In this document: positions 1 to 9,235 of the stretch, one piece after another
How positions within the stretch are numbered: the first letter of the stretch is position 1
Layout: the number at the start of each line of letters is the position of its first letter
DNA from: Tamlana sp. I1
GTDB taxonomy: Bacteria > Bacteroidota > Bacteroidia > Flavobacteriales > Flavobacteriaceae
NCBI RefSeq assembly: GCF_015355625.1
Contig: NZ_JACLAF010000020.1
Coordinates: forward strand, 1 to 41,913
DNA: 41,913 nucleotides
Reading direction: 5' to 3'
Program-made: the position numbers and the translations under genes
Notes under the pieces: model-generated
The model's database searches: none
What the model saw: the letters and a program-made list of their open reading frames with translations, nothing else
Told to the model about the DNA's origin: nothing

Positions 1-366
1 TCTATTTACAAAGCACAATCACTAACAAAAAGAAAAGTAAAAATAGTAGGTGCAGATGCTATATATGCCACAAATAAGAACAGGAATTTTGTGACTAAAA
101 ACAATATCAAAACGGACTTCAAGCGTAAAGGGAAGCTTCCTAAAAACTATAAGCAGGAGAACCAACTTAAGGCTGCAATTACCAAGGAACGGGCAACCAG
201 ATTAGAAGGGAGTTTTGGAAAGGAAAAGGAATATTACCATCTCAAACGCATAAAAGCTAAAACAAAAGCCACCGAAGCCCTCTGGATATTCTTCGGAATA
301 CATACCGCCAATGCTCTGGAAATAGGTAGACGAAAACAAAATAGCCAAGTTCAAAAAGCTGCCTAG
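1..366 (+). CDS. Transposase, C-terminal part (IS1182/DDE type)
   Basis: The reading frame is open from the first base of the window to the TAG at 364-366, so this is the 3' part of a gene that begins outside. The visible part has a GADAIYATNKNR stretch that fits the second catalytic Asp region. It is followed by RLEGSFGKEKEYYHL, which fits the last catalytic Glu, and a basic helical end (HTANALEIGRR). This arrangement is typical of IS1182-like DDE transposases. The internal GTG at 91 is not the real start. No terminal inverted repeat could be fixed downstream, and whether the element is intact cannot be told from here. Confidence 0.75.
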   Translation, partial: SIYKAQSLTKRKVKIVGADAIYATNKNRNFVTKNNIKTDFKRKGKLPKNYKQENQLKAAITKERATRLEGSFGKEKEYYHLKRIKAKTKATEALWIFFGIHTANALEIGRRKQNSQVQKAA

Positions 367-460
367 ATTTTAGTTGTTTTAAAAACTTTACAGGGATAGC
401 TATGCTATGTTCAATTAGCACCTAAAAACTCTAATACATCAAGATTTTAATAAAAAAACA

Positions 461-498
461 AAAAACCAAGACTGATATTTAATCAATTCTTGGTTTTT
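461..498. terminator. Hairpin terminator after the transposase
   Basis: AAAAACCAAG pairs with CTTGGTTTTT across an 18-nt loop. The A-rich and T-rich arms allow it to work in both directions. Confidence 0.6.
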
Positions 499-545
499 AT
501 ATTTGATTATTATGTAAGTAAGCTAAATTCTGAATGCGCCTAACT

Positions 546-584
546 AAAAACCCCACTTTTTAAGTCTTTAAAAAGTGGGGTTTT
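546..584. terminator. Strong bidirectional hairpin terminator
   Basis: The arms AAAACCCCACTTTTTAA and TTTAAAAAGTGGGGTTTT pair almost perfectly around GTC. It lies 20 bp after the stop of the minus-strand lipoprotein gene and most likely ends that transcript. Confidence 0.75.
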
Positions 585-603
585 AATAACAGATTAGGAT
601 GCT

Positions 604-1110
604 TTATTTTATATTCTGAATATCCATTTCTTTTATATTCAAATACTTCATCACGTCTTCTAATTTGTTGGTATTAATAGTAGCAGCCATATCAGAAGGC
701 ATCACCACAATTCTAAAAGTTTGATTTAACATTAAATCAGCTCCAATAGCATTTAGGTCATCACTTTCGGCAATAATATCAACATCGCCTATGGTGTAAT
801 TAAAACGGTATTGAAAAAAGCCTCCGTCGTCAAAGAAAATAGTGGCCGTAGGTAAAGGTTCCCAGATATCTAAACCATTATCGACACCTTCTAAGCGATA
901 TACTAAAACCGCATCGCCATCAACAAGGTTATTTGGGAAGAAAAAGCGTTCAAGATCTTGGGTAGCCGAAAAATTAACGTTTGTAATTTCATAGGTTTGC
1001 CCAACAATGTCTATGGATATTCCATCGGCTCCTGGAGGGCCTTGCGGACCTTCACAAGAAACAATAAAAAGAGCAACAAAAGTAACGATTGATAATACAG
1101 TTTTTTTCAT
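604..1110 (-). CDS. Collagen-like lipoprotein
   Basis: This 168-aa protein has a lipoprotein signal peptide (MKKTVLSIVTFVALFIVSC) with the lipidated Cys at residue 19. A short collagen-type Gly-X-Y run (GPQGPPGADG) follows directly. The rest, about 140 residues, is acidic and beta-like with no recognised enzyme motif. Small lipoproteins with a few Gly-X-Y triplets after the Cys are common in Flavobacteriaceae, and their role is unknown. It is expected to be anchored in the outer or inner membrane facing the periplasm or surface. It stands alone between a terminator and a long upstream gap. Confidence 0.8.
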   Translation of the reverse strand: MKKTVLSIVTFVALFIVSCEGPQGPPGADGISIDIVGQTYEITNVNFSATQDLERFFFPNNLVDGDAVLVYRLEGVDNGLDIWEPLPTATIFFDDGGFFQYRFNYTIGDVDIIAESDDLNAIGADLMLNQTFRIVVMPSDMAATINTNKLEDVMKYLNIKEMDIQNIK

Positions 1111-1570
1111 AATATTTTTTTTAAGGGTGTGATTTGAAAAGAGTTCATTGAAATTTTTTCAATTAATTAATTTTAATATGTGATTTAATAATACGATAAA
1201 GAAACGGCCTCTGCTTACTTTTATTTAGTCTTTTATACTGTTTTAGAAGCAATTCTCCGATGCTTGATTCTTTTTTCTATAACACTCGGGTTATTTTATT
1301 AACCTAATATAAACTTAGCTAAAAAGACGCCATTCTCCAAATTAGAGTTTGTTTTGTTAAGAAACGCGTTAAGACTTATTGGCTTTAGGTGGCTTAAATA
1401 CTTTTGTATCACTGTTTATTTTTGAATGATTAGAAATTGTTAGGCTGAAGTTTAAGTGCAATTAAGAATAGAATAAAGATGCCTCCAGATGTTATTAGTG
1501 AAAATCTTACAGTCTTGAAACTTTTTACTACTTTTAGCTTTTATTAACCATTAACCAAAATTTTATTAAA
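1111..1570. other. Intergenic region, no gene seen
   Basis: This AT-rich 460-bp stretch separates two divergent genes, so it must hold both promoters. I could not place a clear TANNTTTG box for either gene. No coding or repeat structure was seen. Confidence 0.5.
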
Positions 1571-2080
1571 ATGAAAAAATTAGCCTACGCTATTTTAGGT
1601 TTCATTGTTGGAGCCTTTTTAACTTATTATTTCTGTGTAAAACCTGTTGCGGCAAACGAAACCGAAACTAAAATTGTAAAGCCAAAGGGTTTAATTACCA
1701 TTGATGAAGCCAAAGAACTAAATAACAACTGGACGGAGTTCAGACAAAAAGCCGTGGATTCTGCAGCCGCAAAACAAGGTAGAAAAAAGGACAACCGTTC
1801 TACAGAGTTCTCTTTAGAAGAAATTGAAAACTACTTAGCCTATGCCAAAAACCAATCGGATAGTTTGGGTTACACCATGACGGGCGTTCGTGTGTATTTA
1901 GGAGTTTATGGTAAAAACGCTGGACAAACCAAAAAAAACCTATCCACTATGTTTATTGTGCCTACTGGTAACAAATCCAAGGCTAAAGCTGCTACTTTAA
2001 ACTTGAGTTTTTTTGGTGATGATGAAGATATTCCTGTAAGCCCACTGAATAGAGGGCAAGGAGGGGAAGGGAGCTATTAA
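1571..2080 (+). CDS. Membrane-anchored or secreted protein, PLNRGxGGxG tail, copy 1
   Basis: This 169-aa protein starts with a hydrophobic segment (residues about 4-22) that acts as a signal or membrane anchor, and has no lipobox. The body contains an ITIDEAKELNNNW segment and a GYTMTGVRVYLGVY segment. The C-terminus is DIPVSPLNRGQGGEGSY. All three segments recur in the protein at 2872-3369 (TTDEAQDLNKAW, GYTMDGVRVYLAAY, NIPVSPLNRGHGGTGDY), so the two are paralogues. The function is unknown. The following membrane-protein gene starts 15 bp after its stop, which suggests co-transcription. Confidence 0.8.
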   Translation: MKKLAYAILGFIVGAFLTYYFCVKPVAANETETKIVKPKGLITIDEAKELNNNWTEFRQKAVDSAAAKQGRKKDNRSTEFSLEEIENYLAYAKNQSDSLGYTMTGVRVYLGVYGKNAGQTKKNLSTMFIVPTGNKSKAKAATLNLSFFGDDEDIPVSPLNRGQGGEGSY

Positions 2081-2095
2081 CCTATAATTGTTTTT

Positions 2096-2821
2096 GTGAG
2101 CGACTTTTTAATAAAACATTATAGTTTTTTAACTCATGGAGTAGAGCTTTTGGCAGCAGGTACTGGTATATTTTTTTATAATAGATATAGATGTACTGCT
2201 GCCAAATATTTTATTTTTTTTTTAATATATATTGCTTTTTGTGAGCTTTTTTGTCTTTATACTCGATTTGTAGACTCTAATAAAATATTAAGTTTTCTTG
2301 TAGGTACTATTTTCGAAAAAAATCATTGGCTTTATACTTTGTTTTGGGATATTGGAGCTCCTTTGTTTTTTTCTTTTTTTTATCATAAAATTTTATCTAC
2401 AAAATTGTTTAAAAATATAATTTTCGTAAGTTCTATTATATTTCTACTTTTTTCTATCCTATATATAGGTTTGAATCGGGAGGTGTTTTTTTTCCAATTT
2501 TATGATGCCGTATTTGTGTTTGGGGCAGGAATTATTTTATTATGTACTTCTCTTTATTTTATTGAAACTTTATTAAGTGATAAAATTTTACATTTTTATA
2601 AATCGTTATATTTTTATATTTCTGCAGCTATTTTTATGTGGTGGTTGGTCATCACGCCATTAACATTTTATGATATTTATTATACCTATGAGTTAGGTAA
2701 TCCAATTAGAGATTGGAATTATAAGTTTTTAAGAAATCAAATTTACATCCTCGCAAACTTATTCATGTACCTAACATTTACTTTTGCGTTAATCTGGTGT
2801 AAACCACCAAAAAGAACTTGA
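2096..2821 (+). CDS. Polytopic membrane protein of unknown function
   Basis: The 241-aa product is very rich in Phe, Leu, Ile and Tyr, with about six or seven likely membrane segments spread from residue 10 to the end. It has almost no long soluble part. No transporter, kinase or enzyme motif was recognised. The start is a GTG 15 bp after the previous gene, and no in-frame ATG lies nearby. It sits between two paralogous secreted proteins (1571-2080 and 2872-3369), so it may work with them, for example as a membrane partner or sensor. That link is inferred from position only. Confidence 0.7.
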   Translation: MSDFLIKHYSFLTHGVELLAAGTGIFFYNRYRCTAAKYFIFFLIYIAFCELFCLYTRFVDSNKILSFLVGTIFEKNHWLYTLFWDIGAPLFFSFFYHKILSTKLFKNIIFVSSIIFLLFSILYIGLNREVFFFQFYDAVFVFGAGIILLCTSLYFIETLLSDKILHFYKSLYFYISAAIFMWWLVITPLTFYDIYYTYELGNPIRDWNYKFLRNQIYILANLFMYLTFTFALIWCKPPKRT

Positions 2822-2850
2822 TTTTTTGTGCGTAAAATTTTGTAGTTTTG
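2818..2850 (+). promoter_or_regulatory. Candidate Bacteroidota promoter for the lipoprotein at 2872
   Basis: TTG at 2818-2820 and TAGTTTTG at 2843-2850 (consensus TANNTTTG) are 22 nt apart. The box overlaps an alternative upstream TTG start codon, which argues for translation starting at 2872. Confidence 0.5.
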
Positions 2851-2871
2851 TACGAAATAAAAACCAGAATT

Positions 2872-3369
2872 ATGAAACATTTTATTACATTAAAAAAACT
2901 AAGCCTTTGTGTATGTGCTTGCTTATTTTTGTTAAACTGCTCTAAAGATGAGCAAGAAAGCGAAACCCAAACCAGTTTTTACATTCCAGAGGGAGTGATT
3001 ACAACAGACGAAGCCCAAGATTTAAATAAGGCTTGGCAAGAAAAAAATGCCGCCTTGTTTAATAAAGCAGGGGCTTCTAAATTTGAGAACCAGCACCAAT
3101 CGTTTTGGTGGTCTTTAGAGGATTTACGTAATTATTTGGCTTACGCCGAACAAGAAGCTCAAGATAAAGGGTATACCATGGATGGTGTACGTGTGTATTT
3201 AGCCGCTTACCCAGAGAAAGATGGGCAAAACACCTTGTTTTTTGCACCAACGGGTCGCGAAAATTATTCTAAAGCCAGTACTATAAATTTTAGTTTTGGT
3301 AATAGCGGTAATATCCCTGTAAGTCCTTTAAATAGAGGACATGGAGGAACAGGTGATTATAATTTATAA
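2872..3369 (+). CDS. Lipoprotein, PLNRGxGGxG tail, copy 2
   Basis: This 165-aa lipoprotein has the signal peptide MKHFITLKKLSLCVCACLFL and a lipidated Cys in the context LLNCSKDE. It is a paralogue of the protein at 1571-2080. They share a DEAQDLNKAW-like helix, a GYTMDGVRVYLAAY segment and the end NIPVSPLNRGHGGTGDY. The first copy has a plain hydrophobic anchor while this one has a lipobox, so the pair differ in how they are attached. ATG 2872 is chosen over the TTG 24 bp upstream because the promoter box covers the latter. The function is unknown. Confidence 0.8.
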   Translation: MKHFITLKKLSLCVCACLFLLNCSKDEQESETQTSFYIPEGVITTDEAQDLNKAWQEKNAALFNKAGASKFENQHQSFWWSLEDLRNYLAYAEQEAQDKGYTMDGVRVYLAAYPEKDGQNTLFFAPTGRENYSKASTINFSFGNSGNIPVSPLNRGHGGTGDYNL

Positions 3370-3428
3370 TTATTTAAACCTTTTGGAGATAAACAATTGG
3401 GATAAATCCATGTTATAACATTTTATAT

Positions 3429-3479
3429 CAGCAGTAAAACTTTTACTTTTAAAAGTATTGAGTTTTACTGCTGTTTTTG
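3429..3479 (+). terminator. Hairpin terminator of the PLNRG gene group
   Basis: CAGCAGTAAAACT (3429-3441) pairs exactly with AGTTTTACTGCTG (3461-3473) and is followed by a T-rich run. Confidence 0.75.
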
Positions 3480-3919
3480 TTTAATAATGAAAGGTCTTTA
3501 CGTTTAGTTGGTTTAAAACATAAATTGCTCTTACTATGTTGTATTTGGCTTGACGAAGTATACTTAATTTAAGTACTCATTTAGAAAAAGCATCAACTAG
3601 TTTAACGAAATTAATTGTAAATCCATATAATGTACATGTATGTATACATAATATAAAATACTCTACAAATTATAAATAAGATTGTTTGTATATAACATCT
3701 TTTAATGAAGCACCCTAGATGCCAGCTACATCTTCGATACACTATTTACTTAATAGAACAACAAAATAGACACGCAGTTGTATTATTTTAAACATTAGCC
3801 TTAGCTTTACAGCTTCAACCTAATGAGCTATTGTTTTAATACGATTTATAGCGTAAGCAGGAGTTCTATAGGTTTAGTTTTCCTTTTTTCAGCGATGAAA
3901 TTTATATTTTTGTAGCGCT
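3480..3919. other. Intergenic region, no gene seen
   Basis: About 440 bp without a convincing reading frame on either strand. At its end, TATTTTTG at 3905-3912 fits the TANNTTTG box and lies 7 bp before the kinase ATG, giving a very short leader. Confidence 0.45.
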
Positions 3920-4744
3920 ATGATGTTATTTATGCCTTGGTTTTTTATTATAGATTCTGGAAGAAGGCTGGCAAGTACAGCTGCCGAACGCTATTTGCTG
4001 CTTTATATGATTGCTGTTTTAATCATTGTAACAAGCTTAGTAATTGCCTTTTTTGTCATGTTTATTATTCGAAAAAACAAGCTTTTCCGAGAGCGCATGC
4101 TACAAAAACAAGCCATTCAAGAAGAAATAACCCATGCGCAAACAGAAACTCAGGAGCAAACTTTAAAAAATATTGGCATGGAGTTGCATGATAATGTTGG
4201 ACAATCTCTAACCTTTGCTAGTATGCAATTAAGTGTTTTAAAGCGCAACGGTTCTGCACAGATTCAGGCTGAAATTTCTGAGCTTGCCGAAACTGTAAAA
4301 TTAAGTTTATCGGAATTACGATCGTTAGCCAAAACCTTGAATAATGAAGTGATTTCGGATATGGGTTTTATTAAAGCACTAGTTAACGAAATAGAACGCT
4401 TAAGAAGAATGCGCTTTGATACCGCTGAATTAGAAATTATTGGCGAACCTGGCGAAATTGAAAATAAAAAGAATGAAATCGTGTTGTTTAGGATTATTCA
4501 GGAGTTTTTATCGAATTCGGTAAAATACTCAAAAGCGAAAAATATTCTAATAACTCTAGAATTCCTCCCTGAACTTTTAATAATTACGGCAAAAGACGAC
4601 GGCCAAGGTTTCGATGAAAAAACAATTAAAAAAGGCTCCGGAATTATAAATATGCAAAGTCGCGCCCATTTAATCAAAGCCGAATTAAAACTAGAAAGCC
4701 AACTTAATGAAGGCGTACGTTTGGAGATACGGTATCCGAATTAG
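3920..4744 (+). CDS. Sensor histidine kinase, NarL/ComP type (HisKA_3)
   Basis: This 274-aa membrane kinase has one clear transmembrane segment (residues about 27-51) and then a coiled helix. The H-box MELHDNVGQSL carries the predicted phospho-accepting His90. A HATPase domain follows with the N-box EFLSNSVKYS (Asn199) and G-box DDGQGF (226-231). The order and motifs match the HPK7 family, whose partners are LuxR-type response regulators. No large sensing domain is present, so the input is probably a membrane signal or another protein. A partner regulator normally follows directly. Here the next 750 bp hold only degenerate repeats, so the kinase is an orphan in this window. Confidence 0.88.
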   Translation: MMLFMPWFFIIDSGRRLASTAAERYLLLYMIAVLIIVTSLVIAFFVMFIIRKNKLFRERMLQKQAIQEEITHAQTETQEQTLKNIGMELHDNVGQSLTFASMQLSVLKRNGSAQIQAEISELAETVKLSLSELRSLAKTLNNEVISDMGFIKALVNEIERLRRMRFDTAELEIIGEPGEIENKKNEIVLFRIIQEFLSNSVKYSKAKNILITLEFLPELLIITAKDDGQGFDEKTIKKGSGIINMQSRAHLIKAELKLESQLNEGVRLEIRYPN

Positions 4745-5495
4745 TTATTGGTTGATGGTTGCTGGTTTTTGGTTATTGGTTATTAGTTGTTGGTTGCTGG
4801 TTATTGGTTGCTGGTTTTTGGTTATTAGTTTTCACTATTCACTATTCACTATTGACTATTCACTATTCGGTGTTGGCTTTTTGCCTTTAGCTAGTTTACT
4901 GCTAGATTAATATTTGGGTTTTTAGTTATTGGTTGATGGTTTTTGGTTATTAGTTAATTTTGACTTTTGACTATTGATTATTCGCTGTTGGCTATTTGCC
5001 TTTTGCCTTTAGCTAATTTACTGTTAGATTAATATTTGGGTTTTTAGTTTTTAGTTTTTAGTTTTTGGTTATTGGTTATTGGTTGATGGTTGATGGTTTT
5101 TGGTTAATTTGCTAATTGCTAATTGCTAATTGGAAATTGCTAATTTCGTCTACTGTCTACCGATTATATAAAAAATCTCATTTGATCTCCGAAAATGTCA
5201 GGCAGAGCTTGTCGAAGCCTTTTTAATGGAGTTAGGTTATGGTTTTTAGTTATTGGTTGGTGGTTATTGGTTTTTCACTATTCGCTGTTGGCTTTTTGCC
5301 CTCGGCCTTTAGCTCGTTTACTGCTAGATTAATATTTTGGTTATTGGTTATTGGTTATTGGTTATTGGTTGATGGTTTTTGGTTATTAGTTAATTTTGAC
5401 TATTGCTAATTGCTAATTTTGTCTACCGTCTAATGTATATTTTTTCTAATTGAAGAAAGTTTATTTTTACTAAAGACTAAAGACTAAAGACTAAT
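4745..5495. repeat. Degenerate low-complexity repeat field
   Basis: The stretch is built from short units such as GGTTATTGGTTATT, GGTTGATGGTTTTT, CACTATTCACTATT and CTAATTGCTAATTG. It ends in four ACTAAAG/ACTAA-type units near 5472-5495. A longer module, from GCTGTTGGC through GCCTTTAGCT to TTTACTG(C/T)TAGATTAATATTT, occurs three times (ending near 4918, 5041 and 5336). A CTTGTCGAAG-type flavobacterial repeat sits near 5208. The 67-aa frame at 4707-4910 is just the repeat read as protein. Confidence 0.8.
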
Positions 5496-5510
5496 TTTCA
5501 CCAACAACCA

Positions 5511-6215
5511 TCATCTATCAAATAAACAGGCTTTCCAAACTACATCATCGGGTAGAGGGGCATCAACCAAAACAGGTTCTTTTTTCACAGGGTGGATAAA
5601 TTCGATATGTTTAGCGTGTAAGTGAATGCTGGCATCTTTATTACTGCGATCGAAACCGTATTTTAAATCGCCTTTAATAGCACAACCTATGGTTGCTAAT
5701 TGTGAGCGTATTTGGTGGTGTCGACCAGTTTCTAAATTAATTTCAAGTAAAAAGTAACGGTCTAGTTTTTTTAAAACTTTATAATGAAGAATGGCTTTTT
5801 TACTGCCAGGAACCTCGTTACTATGCGCTTTCGATTTGTTGTTTTTAGGGTTTTTAACCAACCAATGCGTTAGGGTATCGGCTGGTTTTGGAGGTTCGTT
5901 TTTAACCACTGCCCAATAGGTTTTTTTTATGTCTTTAGAAAGAAATAGGCTATTAAGTCGCGGAAGGACTTTGCTTGTTTTAGCAAAAATAACAAGTCCT
6001 GTTGTGGGTCTGTCTAAGCGGTGTACCGTGCCTAAATACACATTGCCAGGCTTGTTGTATTTATCTTTGATATATTCCTTTACAACGTCGCTTAAAGGTT
6101 TGTCGCCTGTTTTATCACCTTGAACAATATCCCCAGCCCGTTTATTAACGATAATAATGTGATTGTCTTCAAAAAGCACTTGAAGATTGGATTTATTAGA
6201 TAAAACTTTAGACAT
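5511..6215 (-). CDS. RluA-family RNA pseudouridine synthase
   Basis: This 234-aa enzyme isomerises uridine to pseudouridine in rRNA or tRNA. It carries the RluA signature HRLDRPTTGL (residues 65-74) with catalytic Asp68, and the GRHHQIRSQLA motif of the same fold. No S4 domain is present, so it is a stand-alone RluA/RluC/RluD-type catalytic domain, and the target base cannot be read from sequence. It starts 54 bp after panB on the same strand, so the two are probably co-transcribed. The 3' end abuts the repeat field. Confidence 0.9.
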   Translation of the reverse strand: MSKVLSNKSNLQVLFEDNHIIIVNKRAGDIVQGDKTGDKPLSDVVKEYIKDKYNKPGNVYLGTVHRLDRPTTGLVIFAKTSKVLPRLNSLFLSKDIKKTYWAVVKNEPPKPADTLTHWLVKNPKNNKSKAHSNEVPGSKKAILHYKVLKKLDRYFLLEINLETGRHHQIRSQLATIGCAIKGDLKYGFDRSNKDASIHLHAKHIEFIHPVKKEPVLVDAPLPDDVVWKACLFDR

Positions 6216-6269
6216 TTTAGGGTTTTGGATAGTTACTAAATGCAGCGATCTTCAGAAGAAAATGGTTCA

Positions 6270-7088
6270 CTAATATTTTTCACTTTGATTAGGGAAATCT
6301 CTAGTTTTAACATCATCTACATATTGTGAGATGGCCGAAGTCATATCATCATATAAATTCAAATAACGGCGTAAAAATCTGGGATGAAATTCGTGAGTCA
6401 TACCAAGCATATCATGTAAAACCAAAACTTGTCCGTCTACATCTGGGCCGGCGCCAATCCCAATAATAGGAATGCTTACGCTTTCGGCAACTTGCTTGGC
6501 TAATTTGGCAGGAATTTTTTCTAAAACAATGGCAAAACAGCCAATGCGTTCTAACATTTTAGCATCGGCAATAAGGCGCTTGGCTTCTTCGTCTTCTTTA
6601 GCGCGAACGGTATAAGTGCCAAATTTATAAATGGATTGTGGGGTTAACCCTAAATGCCCCATAACAGGAATACCTGCGTTTAGAATACGTTTAATCGATT
6701 CTTTTATTTCTTTTCCACCCTCTAATTTTACAGAATGTGCACCACTTTCTTTCATGATTCTAATAGCAGAACGCAAAGCTTCTTTAGGGTCGCTTTGATA
6801 ACTTCCAAAAGGCAAATCGACTACCACTAAAGCTCTATGAATAGCACGCACTACTGAAGAAGCATGATAAATCATTTGATCTAAAGTAATGGGTAGGGTG
6901 GTTTCATGTCCTGCCATAACGTTACTTGCCGAATCGCCCACAAGAACGACATCAATTCCGGCACCATCGACTATTTTTGCCATGGTATAATCATAGGCAG
7001 TAAGCATCGATATTTTTTCACCTTGGTTTTTCATATCAACCAAAGTTTTCACGGTAACACGTTTGTATTCTTTTTGAGCTGTGGACAT
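6270..7088 (-). CDS. panB: 3-methyl-2-oxobutanoate hydroxymethyltransferase
   Basis: PanB transfers a hydroxymethyl group from methylene-tetrahydrofolate to alpha-ketoisovalerate, giving ketopantoate, the first committed step of pantothenate and CoA synthesis. The 272-aa length is normal. Family hallmarks seen are [21 protein letters not shown], the metal-binding [26 protein letters not shown] and [24 protein letters not shown]. The enzyme is cytosolic and decameric in studied species. panC and panD are not in the window. It leads a likely two-gene unit with the pseudouridine synthase. Confidence 0.97.
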   Translation of the reverse strand: MSTAQKEYKRVTVKTLVDMKNQGEKISMLTAYDYTMAKIVDGAGIDVVLVGDSASNVMAGHETTLPITLDQMIYHASSVVRAIHRALVVVDLPFGSYQSDPKEALRSAIRIMKESGAHSVKLEGGKEIKESIKRILNAGIPVMGHLGLTPQSIYKFGTYTVRAKEDEEAKRLIADAKMLERIGCFAIVLEKIPAKLAKQVAESVSIPIIGIGAGPDVDGQVLVLHDMLGMTHEFHPRFLRRYLNLYDDMTSAISQYVDDVKTRDFPNQSEKY

Positions 7089-7109
7089 TTCTTAAAATTT
7101 TTAGAGGTA

Positions 7110-7117
7110 CAAAAGTA
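7110..7117 (-). promoter_or_regulatory. TANNTTTG-type -7 box for panB
   Basis: Read on the minus strand this is TACTTTTG, 21 bp before the panB ATG. No well-spaced TTG -33 element was found. Confidence 0.45.
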
Positions 7118-7245
7118 CTAAAACAAATTGTTTTAGTTGGTAAAATGTACGGGAGTTCAATGTATGGTTTTGTTATTGACTACCACGTTTTTAAAAGTAA
7201 CACCATTGATTATAGATTTGTTATAACCTGCATGTTTTGCTTTAA

Positions 7246-8667
7246 TTAACAATCACTAAGATGCACACCTACGGCCAAACCACCTTCGCTAGTTTCTTTG
7301 TATTTGGTATTCATGTCTTTTGCGGTTTCCCACATGGTTGAAACCACTTTGTCTAAAGGCACTTTAACGTTTTCCGGATTGGTGTCTAAGGCTAACTCGG
7401 AAGCATTAATAGCTTTTATTGCGCCCATAGCATTGCGTTCGATACATGGAATTTGTACTAAGCCGCCAATTGGGTCGCAGGTTAGACCTAAATGATGTTC
7501 CATAGCAATTTCGGCGGCAACCAAAACTTGCTCTGGGGTTCCACCAAGCAATTCGCATAAAGCCCCCGCAGCCATAGCAGAAGAAACGCCAATTTCGGCT
7601 TGACAACCACCCATAGCTGCACTTATGGTTGCGCCTTTTTTAAAGATGCTCCCAATTTCGCTGGCTACGAGTAGAAAGCGTTTGATGTCTTCAAAATTAC
7701 CATCGTGATTTTCAATCACCAGATAATACATAAGTACAGCAGGAATTACGCCTGCACTGCCGTTAGTGGGCGCAGTAACTACACGACCTAAGGAGGCATT
7801 TACCTCGTTAACCGCTAAAGCAAAACAGCTCACCCATTTAAGGATTTGTCTAAATTTCACTTCAGTTTGTCTTATGGCATAAATCCATTCTACAGGCGTG
7901 TTATAAGGTGCAGAACCGATTAGTTTTTCATGAATATCGAAAGCACGTCGGTGTACATTTAATCCGCCAGGAAGTGTGCCTTGGGTATGGCAGCCCAGAT
8001 ACATGCTGTCTAACATAGTATCCCAAATGCGTTTTAATTCGAAGTCGATTTCTGATTCTGGACGGATGGATTTTTCGTTTTCAAGAACGATATCGGAAAC
8101 CGATTTTTGTGTTGTTTTACAAGCATGAAGCAGTTCGGTACCTTTATCGACTGGGTAAGGAAAGGCACATTTAATTTCAAAATTCTTTTTTGAATTGTTG
8201 CGGTTCTCTTTAACAACAAATCCGCCACCAATAGAGTAGAAGGTCGATTTGTGTTTTTTGCCTTTAACAATTGCCGAAAATGTTAAGCCATTGGCATGAA
8301 ATGGTAAAAATTTCTTGTTGAAAACAATGTCAGCACTCGGATTAAACTGAATTGTTTTTTCATTATTAAGCTTTAATGTGTTTTCACTTTTAACGGTGCT
8401 TATAATGCGGTTAATATCTTCGGTTGGTATGGTTTCAGGGTCTGCGCCTGATAAACCAAGTATTACTGCGAAGTCTGTAGCATGGCCTTTTCCTGTTAGG
8501 GATAAGGAACCGTATAAATCAACTTTTAGTTGTTCGACATTATCAAACAGATTGGCTTTTTTTAATTCGGCTATCCAGCGTTCGGCAGCGCGCCAAGGTC
8601 CTAAAGTATGTGAGCTAGAGGGGCCAACACCAATTTTAAGCATGTCGAAAACAGAAATACATTCCAT
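7246..8667 (-). CDS. sdaA: L-serine ammonia-lyase, one-chain iron-sulfur type
   Basis: This 473-aa enzyme deaminates L-serine to pyruvate and ammonia using a [4Fe-4S] cluster, not PLP. The N-terminal beta part begins [20 protein letters not shown], typical of the family. The C-terminal alpha part has [17 protein letters not shown] and [17 protein letters not shown] with cluster-type cysteines. Both domains are in one chain, as in E. coli SdaA and SdaB, whereas Bacillus splits them. A TAACTTTG box (minus strand, 8677-8684) lies 9 bp before the start codon. The gene appears to stand alone. Confidence 0.95.
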   Translation of the reverse strand: MECISVFDMLKIGVGPSSSHTLGPWRAAERWIAELKKANLFDNVEQLKVDLYGSLSLTGKGHATDFAVILGLSGADPETIPTEDINRIISTVKSENTLKLNNEKTIQFNPSADIVFNKKFLPFHANGLTFSAIVKGKKHKSTFYSIGGGFVVKENRNNSKKNFEIKCAFPYPVDKGTELLHACKTTQKSVSDIVLENEKSIRPESEIDFELKRIWDTMLDSMYLGCHTQGTLPGGLNVHRRAFDIHEKLIGSAPYNTPVEWIYAIRQTEVKFRQILKWVSCFALAVNEVNASLGRVVTAPTNGSAGVIPAVLMYYLVIENHDGNFEDIKRFLLVASEIGSIFKKGATISAAMGGCQAEIGVSSAMAAGALCELLGGTPEQVLVAAEIAMEHHLGLTCDPIGGLVQIPCIERNAMGAIKAINASELALDTNPENVKVPLDKVVSTMWETAKDMNTKYKETSEGGLAVGVHLSDC

Positions 8668-8676
8668 AGCTTATAT

Positions 8677-8684
8677 CAAAGTTA
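8677..8684 (-). promoter_or_regulatory. TANNTTTG-type -7 box for the serine ammonia-lyase gene
   Basis: TAACTTTG on the minus strand, 9 bp upstream of the ATG, which implies a very short or absent leader. Confidence 0.45.
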
Positions 8685-8785
8685 AGTTGATGTAAATATA
8701 CCGATTTTTAAGGTGGTTTTTTAGTTGAAAAGACTATGGTTTTGGAAAGAAAACCCTGTAAAAAAATAGATGAATTAGATGATGA

Positions 8786-8947
8786 ACTGGGGTAAGCATC
8801 ATAGATGTTTGGAGTGTAAAAAAGAATGGTTTTTATAACACTATTTTAGAAGATGAAAAGTTTTATGTTTTATATCCTTTTAACCCTCCTAATTTCGACG
8901 AAATTGAAATTTTCCTTCAAAAAGAAGAGAGGAGCAAGTTTTATTAA
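8786..8947 (+). pseudogene. Possible remnant of a small gene
   Basis: A 53-codon open stretch encodes a protein-like sequence (KNGFYNTILEDEKFYVLYPF and on to EERSKFY) but has no ATG start. A stop codon lies directly upstream. The composition resembles coding DNA more than the surrounding sequence does. It could be the 3' end of a decayed gene. Confidence is low. The rest of 8685-9235 holds no other gene. Confidence 0.25.
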
Positions 8948-9235
8948 TGTTTTCAGGAAAATTTAAACTATACCTATTTTAATTTTTCAAACAGTTATGC
9001 TTTTAAAACCTGAAAGATTCTTTAGTGTAAACATATTAATTTGTATTAATCATGTTCAAGCATTGGATAATATGGATGTTCTTGTTTTTCGCGCAAGGGA
9101 TAGTAGCGGAAATCCTTTTTTCGAGGAAGGAGAAAAAAGATTGCAGCGGATAGCCCGACCCCTTAGGGTTGCGCCCAAATTTTAAAATATGGTGTTTTAA
9201 TTCTAAATGATTGTTGATTCGAAACTTGAATTAAA

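Noticed and set aside
4707-4910. 67-aa hydrophobic frame after the kinase
   Set aside because: It is translation of the GGTTATTGG-type repeat field.
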